A stretch of 64,000 nucleotides of DNA from Candidatus Gallilactobacillus intestinavium (GTDB lineage Bacteria > Bacillota > Bacilli > Lactobacillales > Lactobacillaceae): assembly GCA_017694665.1 (NCBI GenBank), contig JADIMP010000051.1, forward strand, positions 1-64,000, written 5' to 3'. The position numbers were made by a program, and so were the translations under genes. The notes under the pieces were generated by a model. The model did not search any database. It was not told the origin of the DNA and was given only the letters and a program-made list of their open reading frames with translations. Numbering within the stretch: position 1 is the stretch's first letter; the number at the start of each line of letters is the position of its first letter. This document shows positions 55,245 through 63,749 of this stretch, in pieces.

Positions 55245-56600
55245 ATGATATTACATAAAAATGATGAATATGATGTAGACATTATAGATATCAGTTATGA
55301 AGGATTAGGTGTTGCTAAAATAAATGGAATTACTATTTTTATACCTAATAGTATAACTGGAGAAAAAGTTCATGTTGCTATAACTAAGGTTTGTAAAAAT
55401 TATTGTTTTGCTCGTGTTATAAATTTTTTAAAAATTAGTAGTAAAAGAAGAAAAGAAGTAGATCATAGATATACACAAACAGGAATTGCTCCATTACAGC
55501 ATTTAAAATATAACGAACAATTAAAGTTTAAACAAAAACGGATTATTGAATTATTAAAAAAACAAAATATGGATAATGTTAAAGTAGAAGAGACTATTCC
55601 GTCTCCAATTGAAAATCATTATCGTAATAAAGCTCAAATTCCTGTACGTTTAGTAAATGGACAAATTGAAACAGGCTTTTATAAAAAAGGTAGTCACACT
55701 TTGGTTCCAATTGAAGATTTTTATATTCAAGATAAAGAAATAGATGATTTAATAGTTTTAATTCGTAATTTACTTCGCAAATATAACATAGAGCCGTTTG
55801 ATGAATTACATAATTCAGGAATAATTAAAAACATTGTAGTTAGAAGATCTAAATGTACTCATGAAATTATGTTGGTCTTGGTGACTAAAACTAAAAATGT
55901 ACCATTTTTGGATGAATTGATTAATAATATAATTCATGAAAACGGTGATGTAGTAAGTATTATACAAAATATAAATAGTAGAAATACTAATGTAATTTTG
56001 AGTGATAAAAATGTGTTGTTATATGGCAAAGATCGTATAGAAGATAAAATATTAAATCATGTTTTTAGAATATCAGCTAATTCATTTTATCAAATCAATC
56101 CTTATCAAACTGATAATTTATATAAACTATTGATCGATAAACTAGAACTAAAAAATACAGATAATGTAATTGATGCTTATTGTGGGATTGGAACAATAGG
56201 TATTAGTTTGGCAGACTATGTTAATAAAGTATATGGAATAGAAATAGTTCAAGATGCAATTAATGATGCAATAAAAAATGCGAAATTAAATAATATTGAT
56301 AATATTAAATTTAGTGTGGGAAATGTGGAAAATTATTTAAATGAATTTAATTATTTTAACCCATCTGTTATGGTAGTTGATCCACCTAGAAAGGGATTAG
56401 TTTCTGAATTTATTGATGCTGTTGCTAATTTTAATATTAATAAGATTGGGTACGTAAGTTGTAATCCTGCTACTTTAGTAAGAGATATTCATCATTTTTA
56501 TAATTTAGGATATAAAATTAAAGAAAATAAAATTTATCCAGTGGATCAGTTCCCTCAAACACCTCATATTGAAAGTGTTACAATTTTAGAACGCAGTTAG
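55245..56600 (+). CDS. rlmD: 23S rRNA (uracil-C5)-methyltransferase, RlmD/RlmCD family
   Basis: Adds a C5 methyl to uridine in 23S rRNA; in Gram-positives one enzyme often modifies both U747 and U1939. It has 451 residues: an N-terminal TRAM domain (about 1-58), the SAM motif DAYCGIGTIG (near 309-318), DPPRKGL, and the catalytic cysteine C406 in SCNPATLVRD. The four cysteines that hold the [4Fe-4S] cluster in E. coli RumA are absent; the equivalent region reads YTQTGIAPLQHL. Cluster-free versions seem usual in this group. Some annotations call it rlmCD. Confidence 0.92.
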   Translation: MILHKNDEYDVDIIDISYEGLGVAKINGITIFIPNSITGEKVHVAITKVCKNYCFARVINFLKISSKRRKEVDHRYTQTGIAPLQHLKYNEQLKFKQKRIIELLKKQNMDNVKVEETIPSPIENHYRNKAQIPVRLVNGQIETGFYKKGSHTLVPIEDFYIQDKEIDDLIVLIRNLLRKYNIEPFDELHNSGIIKNIVVRRSKCTHEIMLVLVTKTKNVPFLDELINNIIHENGDVVSIIQNINSRNTNVILSDKNVLLYGKDRIEDKILNHVFRISANSFYQINPYQTDNLYKLLIDKLELKNTDNVIDAYCGIGTIGISLADYVNKVYGIEIVQDAINDAIKNAKLNNIDNIKFSVGNVENYLNEFNYFNPSVMVVDPPRKGLVSEFIDAVANFNINKIGYVSCNPATLVRDIHHFYNLGYKIKENKIYPVDQFPQTPHIESVTILERS

Positions 56601-56634
56601 TTAAATGTTATAATGGTATTGTTACGTATTTAAT

Positions 56635-56670
56635 AAAAACACACTCAACCAATTAGTTGAGTGTGTTTTT
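56635..56670. terminator. Bidirectional terminator between rlmD and yjdF
   Basis: A 15-bp perfect stem, AAAAACACACTCAAC / GTTGAGTGTGTTTTT, with A/T runs on both flanks. It serves the plus-strand methyltransferase gene and the convergent minus-strand yjdF, whose stop codon it touches. Confidence 0.92.
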
Positions 56671-56671
56671 A

Positions 56672-57091
56672 TTAATGTCCTTGATGTTTTTTAATTTTTT
56701 TGATTTGTCTTTTTTGAAAGCGATCAATTGCGATTTGTTTTTTATTTTTTGATTTTTGTTTTTTTGAATTTTCCTTTTTAAGGTTAAGTTGTTGTTTTAA
56801 TGCAGTTTGTGCTTTTGTACTAATTGTGTGTTTTTTAACAGCTTTTGCTGCTTGGCGTTGTAATCGTTTGGGATTAGTATGCTTTAAACTTGATTTTTTG
56901 TTATCATCAATTTGGTGGAAATTTAGTAGTCTATAACGTTGGTTAATTAAATTTATAATTATTGAAGTCTTAGGAAGTGAACTTCCAAGAGTAATCTTTG
57001 CTATTGAGTAACTTTTTTCATCGTGTACTTCAAAGATGCCTTGATAAAAAGAACCATCGAAAATTATCGTTAAACAAGTATGAATTATCAT
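56672..57091 (-). CDS. yjdF: YjdF-family protein (DUF2992)
   Basis: It has 139 residues. The first third (TCLTIIFDGSFYQGIFEVHD) and the middle (NPKRLQRQAAK, STKAQTAL) match the YjdF family; the C-terminal half is a long Lys/Gln-rich helix, suggesting nucleic-acid binding. The molecular function is unknown in all members. In other Firmicutes the gene is controlled by the yjdF RNA motif, which binds azaaromatic compounds, so a role in toxin or xenobiotic response is suspected. A structured leader is present here too. The start is ATG with GGAGGG upstream on the minus strand. Confidence 0.85.
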   Translation of the reverse strand: MIIHTCLTIIFDGSFYQGIFEVHDEKSYSIAKITLGSSLPKTSIIINLINQRYRLLNFHQIDDNKKSSLKHTNPKRLQRQAAKAVKKHTISTKAQTALKQQLNLKKENSKKQKSKNKKQIAIDRFQKRQIKKIKKHQGH

Positions 57092-57114
57092 TCATATCCC
57101 TCCTAAATAAATTG

Positions 57115-57199
57115 AAAACGGGACATCCCGGAGGGAAGGATACTGACTACTATTTACAGTAGCATCTGGACTACCAACCAGATTGTGTTTTTGTTTTCA
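57115..57199 (-). promoter_or_regulatory. Probable yjdF-motif riboswitch
   Basis: The minus-strand leader of yjdF can form three stems in order: ATCTGG/CCAGAT (arms at 57164-57169 and 57178-57183), CTACT/AGTAG (57147-57151 and 57158-57162), and CGGGA/TCCCG (57119-57123 and 57126-57130) followed by TTTTC. Its position directly before a yjdF gene is the main reason for the call; I could not run a covariance model. A TATAAT for this strand lies at 57206-57211, with no clear -35. Confidence 0.6.
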
Positions 57200-57297
57200 A
57201 TTGTTATTATACTAAATTAATAATTTAAATCATTAATTGGTATAAAACATATCATCAATTATTCTTTCATATATTAATTTTTAAATTAAAAAACATT

Positions 57298-58164
57298 TTA
57301 TTTTAATAATAATTGTTCTAGTTTTTGTGATGTAGGTATAGAAAATTTTCTACCAAATAAAGCATTAGTTTGTTTTATATCTGATAAATCAGATTCATCT
57401 AAAATTTTAGGGGTTAATACATGCTTTTCTATCCATTGAAAGTTGTAGTAACGTAAGTTGCTATGTTTTTTTCCTTTATTAAATAAAGTCTTCATAAATT
57501 TAGAATCCCAAATTATTGTTTGCATAAACAATTCATCAGGACAATAAGTGTTCTTAAATATGTAAAATATTTTATTTTTATTTTGTAGAATAAATTCTAC
57601 CAATGGTTTAGTTATACTAAACCATTGTGAGCCTGATTTAATTGTTATATTATTTGATCGTTTAATTCCAACATACTTTTGAATTAAACATGATCCAAAG
57701 TCTAAGTATTTTAAAAAAGACCTTTTTTTCATACCAAATTTATCTTGTAAAAAATGATATTGTTGATATCTTAGATTAAATCTTTCAGGGTTTTCTAGTT
57801 TTAAATTATCATTAACTTCTATAAAATTGGTATTTTGATGATTATCGAAAAAATTATATATTGATGGTAATGGTTTTAGTAGATAATCTTGTCCTGATAA
57901 TAAATGGTAAAAATCATAAGCTCTATTTTTGTTTGCTAGTTCTAATAAAGATAATTCAATTTTAACTAATGAAAAACCGCCCCATTTACCAGGTATAAAA
58001 TTATTAAAAAATAGATTGGCTTTCTTTACTTTATAAACGTATGGTTTATCTTTAGGATCTAGATTTATGAAAATATCATTTCTTTCATTATCTAATGCTT
58101 TAATTAGACTGTTTAGTTGATCAATTTCTTTGTGAGCTATTATTAAAAATGCATGTTTTCCCAC
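57298..58164 (-). CDS. Core-2/I-branching-type glycosyltransferase (GT14-like)
   Basis: It has 288 residues. AFLIIAHKEIDQLNSLIKAL, INLDPKD, KWGGFSLVKIELSLLELA and YDFYHLLSGQDYLLKPL are the hallmark blocks of the Branch domain, which in bacteria adds sugars to surface polysaccharides. It ends with a CPDELFMQTI motif, including the likely catalytic acidic residue. No membrane segment is present. It is a single gene, with a GTG start supported by GAGGT eight bases upstream, divergent from the helicase gene. Probable role in cell-surface glycan decoration; the acceptor is unknown. Confidence 0.85.
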   Translation of the reverse strand: MGKHAFLIIAHKEIDQLNSLIKALDNERNDIFINLDPKDKPYVYKVKKANLFFNNFIPGKWGGFSLVKIELSLLELANKNRAYDFYHLLSGQDYLLKPLPSIYNFFDNHQNTNFIEVNDNLKLENPERFNLRYQQYHFLQDKFGMKKRSFLKYLDFGSCLIQKYVGIKRSNNITIKSGSQWFSITKPLVEFILQNKNKIFYIFKNTYCPDELFMQTIIWDSKFMKTLFNKGKKHSNLRYYNFQWIEKHVLTPKILDESDLSDIKQTNALFGRKFSIPTSQKLEQLLLK

Positions 58165-58219
58165 TGTTAGTACCTCATTATCATTTTAAGTATATATTAT
58201 AACTTTTGAAGGTTTGTAA

Positions 58220-59458
58220 ATGAATATAAATAATTTGACTCAGGAATTAAATATTTTAGGATTCAAATCACCAACAGCTATTCAAAAAGAAGTTTGGAAT
58301 CCTTTAACGAGCGGTGAAAATATTATTGGAATTTCTCCAACTGGATCTGGAAAAACTTTAGCTTTTTTATTACCGTTAATAAATAATGTAAAAAAAGGAA
58401 ATAAATCTCAATTATTAATTATTGAACCAAATCAAGAATTAGCAATGCAAACATTAAAAGTCGTTAGGAATGTTTGTAATAAGTTAAATATTGATTTAGG
58501 TGTTGGAAATTTAATAGGCGGAGTTAATATAAATCGTCAAGAAATTTTTATTAAAAAAAATCATCCTGAAATTTTAATAGGAACTTTAGGTAGAATTACT
58601 GAATTAGTAAGTAAAAAAAATAAGTGGTTTAAGAATATTAATTCTGTGATATTTGATGAGGCCGATGATTTATTTAGTCCAACAAACGATTTAGTTATAT
58701 TTCACTTAATAAACTTATTCAATGTTGAATTGCAATTATCCTTTTTTTCTGCCACATTAACTGAAACTCTGAAGAATAAAGTAAAAAGGGTTACTAAAGA
58801 TAATTATGAAATTATAAATACGTATGAATTAGACGATACTCAGGGTAAAATTATTCATGGTAATTTACTGATTAGAAATAAAAATAAGTTTAATTTAATT
58901 TTGAGAATAATTAGAGATACTAAATATAAAATTTTATTATTTACTAATGGAAGAGAATCTTTATATAAATTATCCTCTTTTTTAAATCACAATAAGGTTC
59001 GTCATAGTAAGTTGTTAAGTTCTCAAAATCATAATGTTAGATATAAAGAGCTAAACGATTTTAAAACAAATGAAACTAATCTATTGTTAGCGACAGATAT
59101 GTCATCACGTGGTATTGATATTCAAAATATAGATATAGTTATTAATTATGATTTACCGGATAGTAATATAAAATACATTCATCGTACTGGAAGAACTGGG
59201 CGAATGTTTCATGATGGAATGGTTATTAATTTAGGTAATGATCACGACTTTAGAATTTTAAAAAGATTAAATAAAAATATTGAATTTCATAAAGCATTTT
59301 TTATTAATAAAAAGTTTTATTTGGATGCATTACCTAAAAAAGACATTCATGAATATTCCAATAATTTTTCTTTAAATGAAAAATCTGTTAAAAAAAGAAA
59401 AAATAAAAAGAAGAAACGTAACAAAAATAAAGGTGTTAGAATGAAAAATCGTAAATAA
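58220..59458 (+). CDS. DEAD-box RNA helicase
   Basis: It has 412 residues. Q motif region FKSPTAIQKEVW, motif I SPTGSGKT (39-46), motif II DEAD in VIFDEADDLF, motif III SAT, and motif VI HRTGRTGR are present; the C-terminus is a Lys/Arg/Asn-rich tail (KKRKNKKKKRNKNKG) likely to bind RNA. It is closer in size to the CshB/YfmL class than to CshA. Likely roles are ribosome assembly or cold adaptation. Confidence 0.92.
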   Translation: MNINNLTQELNILGFKSPTAIQKEVWNPLTSGENIIGISPTGSGKTLAFLLPLINNVKKGNKSQLLIIEPNQELAMQTLKVVRNVCNKLNIDLGVGNLIGGVNINRQEIFIKKNHPEILIGTLGRITELVSKKNKWFKNINSVIFDEADDLFSPTNDLVIFHLINLFNVELQLSFFSATLTETLKNKVKRVTKDNYEIINTYELDDTQGKIIHGNLLIRNKNKFNLILRIIRDTKYKILLFTNGRESLYKLSSFLNHNKVRHSKLLSSQNHNVRYKELNDFKTNETNLLLATDMSSRGIDIQNIDIVINYDLPDSNIKYIHRTGRTGRMFHDGMVINLGNDHDFRILKRLNKNIEFHKAFFINKKFYLDALPKKDIHEYSNNFSLNEKSVKKRKNKKKKRNKNKGVRMKNRK

Positions 59459-59504
59459 TAATGTAATATGTAATATGTTATGTATTGTTTACGATTTTAT
59501 TTAC

Positions 59505-59577
59505 GATCCCATAGTTTAACTGGATAAAACTACTGCCTCCTAAGCAGTCGCTCTCAGTTCGAGTCTGAGTGGGATCA
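59505..59577 (+). tRNA. tRNA-Arg (anticodon CCU)
   Basis: A full cloverleaf: acceptor GATCCCA/TGGGATC, D arm, anticodon stem ACTGC/GCAGT with loop CTCCTAA (anticodon CCT, codon AGG), T arm CTCAG/CTGAG with TTCGAGT, and discriminator A. CCA is not encoded (ATTG follows). Confidence 0.95.
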
Positions 59578-59590
59578 TTGGAGAATGTTT

Positions 59591-60220
59591 ATGCATAATG
59601 ATGTTTTAAAGTTTTTAACTCAAAATCCTACCGAAGAAATAGCAAAACAATTATTGGGATGTGAGTTGTCTTTCTATGGTAATTCAGAAGTTGTTAGTGG
59701 ATATATTGTAGAAACTGAAGCCTATTTGGGAGATAAAGATACTGCTGCACATTCATACAAACATCGAAAAAGTAATGCCAATAAATCTTTATTCAAACAA
59801 GGCGGACATTTGTATGTACATACAATGCGTGGATTAATATTGATGAATATTGTGTGTCAAGAAGAGGGAATTCCTCAAGGTGTTTTATTGCGGGCTATAG
59901 AACCTAATAAGGGAATAGATTTAATGCACAAAAATCGTCATTGTAAAGATTTTAATGAATTAACTAATGGTCCTGCTAAATTAACTCAAGCTTTTGGAAT
60001 AAAGGATTTATCTTTAGATGGATCAAAAGTAAATGATGATTTAATTAATTTAAATATTAAGGATAAAAAAATACCTAAGGAAATTGTGTCAAGTGCAAGA
60101 ATAGGTGTTAGTAAAGGCTCTTGGGAAAAGAAACCATTAAGATTCTATGTTCAAGGTAATCCTTATGTTTCTAAAACAAAAAAGAGCTCATGGAATATGA
60201 ACTCTTTAGGATGGAATTAA
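59591..60220 (+). CDS. 3-methyladenine DNA glycosylase (AAG/MPG type)
   Basis: Excises alkylated purines such as 3-methyladenine and hypoxanthine. It has 209 residues from the ATG at 59591, preferred to the ATG at 59585 because TTGGAG lies seven bases before the former and one before the latter. GYIVETEAYLGDKDTAAHSYKHR contains the catalytic glutamate (ETEAY); HLYVHTMRGLILMNIV and NGPAKLTQAFGI are family blocks. It begins 14 bp after the tRNA and ends against the stop of the convergent GtrA-like gene with no terminator visible between them. Confidence 0.93.
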   Translation: MHNDVLKFLTQNPTEEIAKQLLGCELSFYGNSEVVSGYIVETEAYLGDKDTAAHSYKHRKSNANKSLFKQGGHLYVHTMRGLILMNIVCQEEGIPQGVLLRAIEPNKGIDLMHKNRHCKDFNELTNGPAKLTQAFGIKDLSLDGSKVNDDLINLNIKDKKIPKEIVSSARIGVSKGSWEKKPLRFYVQGNPYVSKTKKSSWNMNSLGWN

Positions 60221-60628
60221 TTATTTAACTGTTTTAAAGATATACCACTTTGAAAAAATATAATTTGCAATGTTAGTTATACATTGGTCAATTATTTTTA
60301 CTATTATTGGATCTTTTTTCAAAATAGATATACCAATGAATAGTATTATTATATCCATTATTAATGTAATAGCTCTAAAAAAGTAAAAAGATAATAACTC
60401 GTGTATTAGTTCTTTTTTAGTTTCGGCATGAGACATAAACACCCATAATTTATTTGTACAAAATGCAAAAGTAGTAGCAATAAACCATCCAATTGCATTT
60501 GCAATTTGATAATTCATAGGAGTCCATGTGTTTAGTACTGCGAAAACAGATATGTTAATTAAAAATGCACATGTTCCCCAAACGCCGTATTCAATTAAAT
60601 CAGTATGCTTTTTAATCCAATTTAACAT
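60221..60628 (-). CDS. GtrA-like membrane protein
   Basis: It has 135 residues and four hydrophobic helices. EYGVWGTCAFLINISVFAVL opens it and YIFSKWYIF closes it, both typical of the GtrA family, which is thought to move or present undecaprenyl-linked sugars during surface glycosylation. It lies in a region of glycosyltransferases and a flippase, which supports that role. Confidence 0.88.
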   Translation of the reverse strand: MLNWIKKHTDLIEYGVWGTCAFLINISVFAVLNTWTPMNYQIANAIGWFIATTFAFCTNKLWVFMSHAETKKELIHELLSFYFFRAITLIMDIIILFIGISILKKDPIIVKIIDQCITNIANYIFSKWYIFKTVK

Positions 60629-60699
60629 AATAATTAATCCAACTGATAAGATTAGTGTAACGATATAATTTTACCAGTAACGTTATTAAAATCAATATG

Positions 60700-61146
60700 T
60701 TAATTTTGAATTTTATTTATAATATTTTCTACAAATAAGTCTAAATCTTTAATATCTTTTTCATCTGGTTCTAAGTTTATTTTTAACGATTTACTGCCTT
60801 GAATAGCTCCTGTTTTTTTAAATTGTTCTTCAAATTTATCGACAGCTGTACAGAAAAATTCACCGTAAGCAGTATCACCTGAACCTGCTACTCCAAAAAC
60901 TTTATTAGATAAATCTAATTGACCAAGATCTTCGAAGAAGTCTAATCCTTCTTCTGGTAAATGACCTTCATCGTATGTATAAGGAGTTACGATACAAATA
61001 TCTACATCTTTGAATTCTGATGGATCTATTTGGGATATTTCTTCTTCTTTAGTTTCTATTCCGTGGTCTTCTAAATCTTCTGTAATAATATCTGCAATGT
61101 CTTCGTTGTTTCCTGTTATAGTTGCAAAAATAACTTCAGCTTTCAT
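60700..61146 (-). CDS. Flavodoxin
   Basis: Short-chain FMN protein of 148 residues. The phosphate loop TITGNNEDIA (9-18) binds FMN; aromatic flanks are in VTPYTYDEGHLP and GSGDTAYGEF. It is strongly acidic, as flavodoxins are. Its ATG shares a base with the TAA of the flippase gene, so it is translationally coupled to it. The electron partner is unknown; pyruvate formate-lyase activase or ribonucleotide reductase are possibilities by family. Confidence 0.93.
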   Translation of the reverse strand: MKAEVIFATITGNNEDIADIITEDLEDHGIETKEEEISQIDPSEFKDVDICIVTPYTYDEGHLPEEGLDFFEDLGQLDLSNKVFGVAGSGDTAYGEFFCTAVDKFEEQFKKTGAIQGSKSLKINLEPDEKDIKDLDLFVENIINKIQN

Positions 61147-62582
61147 TATAAATCTCCTTTTTTAAATATTAATTTAATGACATTACTAAATTCGTAAATT
61201 ATTTGTGCTTTGGTTATAAACATTCCAAACGCATAAAGTATTATTCCAACAAATATTTCTAAAATAATGTGAGATACAGTGATTGGCCAATGATTAGATA
61301 AGGCGTGGACTATTAAATACATGATTAAACCACAAATAAAATATTTCCATTGTCCTTTGAACATTTTTTTAATTGATAGTTCTTTTCGGACACGTAAAAC
61401 TTGATATGCAGTAACTACTAATTCAGATATTGTGGTAGCCAATGCTGTTCCTGATGTTCCAAAAATATGTATTAATGGAATGTTGATAATAATGTTACAA
61501 ATTGCACCTAAAGTAACAGATAAGGTATATGCTGTCATTTTATTTATTGGCATTAAATATTGTCGACCAATAACTGTAGACCATGCAATAAGAACTAAAA
61601 TTGGGGATTCTCTTACGATTACAGGACCACTAGCGATGTATTGCGGGCCAAAGAATTTAATAGCAAATTTGGTTCCAATTGCAGCTAAGCCAAACATTAA
61701 AGGGAAAGAAATTGCTGATACAAAATTCATATTTCTATATAAACTTAATTTAACACCCTTCATGTTACCTTTTGCGAATCTATTAGCAATTTTAGGTAAC
61801 ATTACAGATCCAGTAGCTGTTACTAATGCTAAGACTGTTCTAACTATATTATCACCAAAGGTAAAGAAAGCAACAGATGATACATTTACTAAGTGTTGTA
61901 ACATTGACTTATTTAAGATGGAGTATACTTGAACTGCTACATTTGGAATGAATAATATAAATGATGGTTTTAAATGTTTTAGAAAATTAAGGTGTTTTAT
62001 GTGGACTTTAACTAATGTTTTAGGCAAATATGACCATAATGATAAGGCGCCTATAAATTGAGCTCCCCCTTGGATAATGGTGTATTTTATTAGATCTGAT
62101 GGTGATTTTACTAAAATAAATATTAAAATTATGGAAATTACTTTAACAACTGTATTTTTGGTTACCGTCTTTTGAAAATCTTCTAAAGCCATAAAATACC
62201 ATGAAATATCGAAACTATATGACAATAACCACAATAATTGAAGCAATTGAATGGTTAAATACTCATTATTCCATGCGATATAAATTAAAAAGCAAATAAA
62301 AGATATTCCTGTTGTGAATAATTGTAATAACTCAATTTCCCAAAAAATTTTAGAACGATCAAATGGATTATCACGATGATAAGCTATTTCACGGTTAGCA
62401 TATAATCCAATTCCTAAATCTCCTAATATTATAAAATACTGCATTGTATTAAACGTAGCAGTATAAATACCGTTAGCATGAGGTAGTAATACTCTAGAAA
62501 CGTAAGGTTGAGTTATTAAAGGAATAATCATTAACAATATTTGATAAGAAGAATTATAAATTATATTCTTTATAGTCTTCAT
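61146..62582 (-). CDS. Polysaccharide (Wzx-like) flippase
   Basis: Integral membrane protein of 478 residues with about 12-14 hydrophobic helices and an MATE/Wzx start (SSYQILLMIIPLITQPYVSRVL). It should flip lipid-linked oligosaccharide repeat units across the membrane for capsule, exopolysaccharide or wall polysaccharide. AAAAGGAATC lies upstream on the minus strand. It heads a two-gene transcript with the flavodoxin. Confidence 0.93.
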   Translation of the reverse strand: MKTIKNIIYNSSYQILLMIIPLITQPYVSRVLLPHANGIYTATFNTMQYFIILGDLGIGLYANREIAYHRDNPFDRSKIFWEIELLQLFTTGISFICFLIYIAWNNEYLTIQLLQLLWLLSYSFDISWYFMALEDFQKTVTKNTVVKVISIILIFILVKSPSDLIKYTIIQGGAQFIGALSLWSYLPKTLVKVHIKHLNFLKHLKPSFILFIPNVAVQVYSILNKSMLQHLVNVSSVAFFTFGDNIVRTVLALVTATGSVMLPKIANRFAKGNMKGVKLSLYRNMNFVSAISFPLMFGLAAIGTKFAIKFFGPQYIASGPVIVRESPILVLIAWSTVIGRQYLMPINKMTAYTLSVTLGAICNIIINIPLIHIFGTSGTALATTISELVVTAYQVLRVRKELSIKKMFKGQWKYFICGLIMYLIVHALSNHWPITVSHIILEIFVGIILYAFGMFITKAQIIYEFSNVIKLIFKKGDL

Positions 62583-62631
62583 AAATACTGATTCCTTTTA
62601 AATAGAATAACATTCATAGTTTAAATTATTT

Positions 62632-62661
62632 TTGTATTGATATGCAATAAACATATATAAT
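62632..62661 (+). promoter_or_regulatory. Candidate promoter of the terminal glycosyltransferase genes
   Basis: TTGTAT (62632-62637), an 18-bp spacer and TATAAT (62656-62661), in the 114-bp divergent gap after the flippase start. Confidence 0.55.
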
Positions 62662-62696
62662 TATTTTATTATTAAATTTATTTATTGGACGGATAT

Positions 62697-63749
62697 ATGA
62701 CAAAAAACATAGTTAGCGTTGTTTTGCCTAAAAGTAATAATGCAATGTCTAAGGCAAAAGAGGATATAACCAATATTTTGGTAAACAATGGTTTTAACGA
62801 TATAAGTATCACTGAACCGAGTAATAAGTTTAAAAAGTTGAATTTTAATTTGTTAATTAATAAATTAAAAAATTATAAATGGAATGCAAATAATGATGTA
62901 CTTGTATTTCAATATCCAACTATGTTAGGCCCAATAATTAATAATTATACAATGGATTGGGTTTTGAAAAATAAAATAAATAGTATAGTTATTATTCATG
63001 ATATAGACTCTATAAGGTTTCCCAATAGAAAAAATTATTATTCTAATTTAAACAATGAAATTAATTTTTTTGATAAATTTAATTTTATAATTGTGCCTAA
63101 TGAAGCGATATCTAAATTATTAAGAAGTAAAGGCATTAATGGAAACAAAATTATAATTATGCAAATTTATGATTATCTAGATTCTAGTATTTTAAAAAAG
63201 GATGATAAGTTTTCTATTAATGAGCAACCATTTAGGGTTTCTTTTGCTGGTAATTTAGATAAAGCTACATTTTTATCTAAGTTAAAAGATATAAAAACAC
63301 CCATTGATGTTTTTGGTGATTTTACAACTGAAATGAAGTTTCCTAAGAATGTAACTTATAAAGGAAGTAAAAATCCAGAGGAAATTTCTCAATACTTATC
63401 AGGATTTGGATTAATATGGGATGGTTCGAGTTGTGATACTTGTTTGGGAAACTATGGTAAGTACTTGAAATATAATTCACCACATAAACTTTCACTTTAC
63501 ATTGTATCTAAAATACCGGTTATTATTTGGAAGCATGCGGCAATGGCTAATTTTGTGGAAAAAAATAATATAGGTTTTACTATAGACAAGATTAGTGATA
63601 TAGACGAAAAATTGTCTAAACTTACGATGCATGATTATGATATATTATTAAAGAATGTAAAAGATTTATCGAATAAATTATTAAATGGATATTTTACATT
63701 AGAAGCAGTTAATAAATCTATAGAAATGTTGGGTAAAAATAACGAATGA
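62697..63749 (+). CDS. Gtf3/galactofuranosyltransferase-like sugar transferase
   Basis: It has 350 residues from the ATG at 62697 (preferred to a TTG at 62685 that lacks a better ribosome binding site). VLVFQYPTMLGP, VIIHDIDSIR, the SFAGNLDKA strand and WDGSSCDTCLGNYGKYLKY-NSPHKLSLYI are typical of the GT-B group that is annotated either as beta-1,6-galactofuranosyltransferase or as Gtf3, the second-sugar transferase of serine-rich adhesins. I cannot decide between a polysaccharide and an adhesin-glycan role. The stop overlaps the next glycosyltransferase start (ATGA). Confidence 0.8.
   Translation: MTKNIVSVVLPKSNNAMSKAKEDITNILVNNGFNDISITEPSNKFKKLNFNLLINKLKNYKWNANNDVLVFQYPTMLGPIINNYTMDWVLKNKINSIVIIHDIDSIRFPNRKNYYSNLNNEINFFDKFNFIIVPNEAISKLLRSKGINGNKIIIMQIYDYLDSSILKKDDKFSINEQPFRVSFAGNLDKATFLSKLKDIKTPIDVFGDFTTEMKFPKNVTYKGSKNPEEISQYLSGFGLIWDGSSCDTCLGNYGKYLKYNSPHKLSLYIVSKIPVIIWKHAAMANFVEKNNIGFTIDKISDIDEKLSKLTMHDYDILLKNVKDLSNKLLNGYFTLEAVNKSIEMLGKNNE

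Noticed and set aside
57170-57180. GACTACCAAC shared by the yjdF leader region and the candidate small RNA at 19.4 kb
   Set aside because: Ten bases only, on opposite strands relative to likely transcription; compatible with chance.
61432-61932. 166-codon plus-strand frame inside the flippase gene
   Set aside because: It lies fully antisense to a well-supported membrane protein, with no ribosome binding site or recognisable product.
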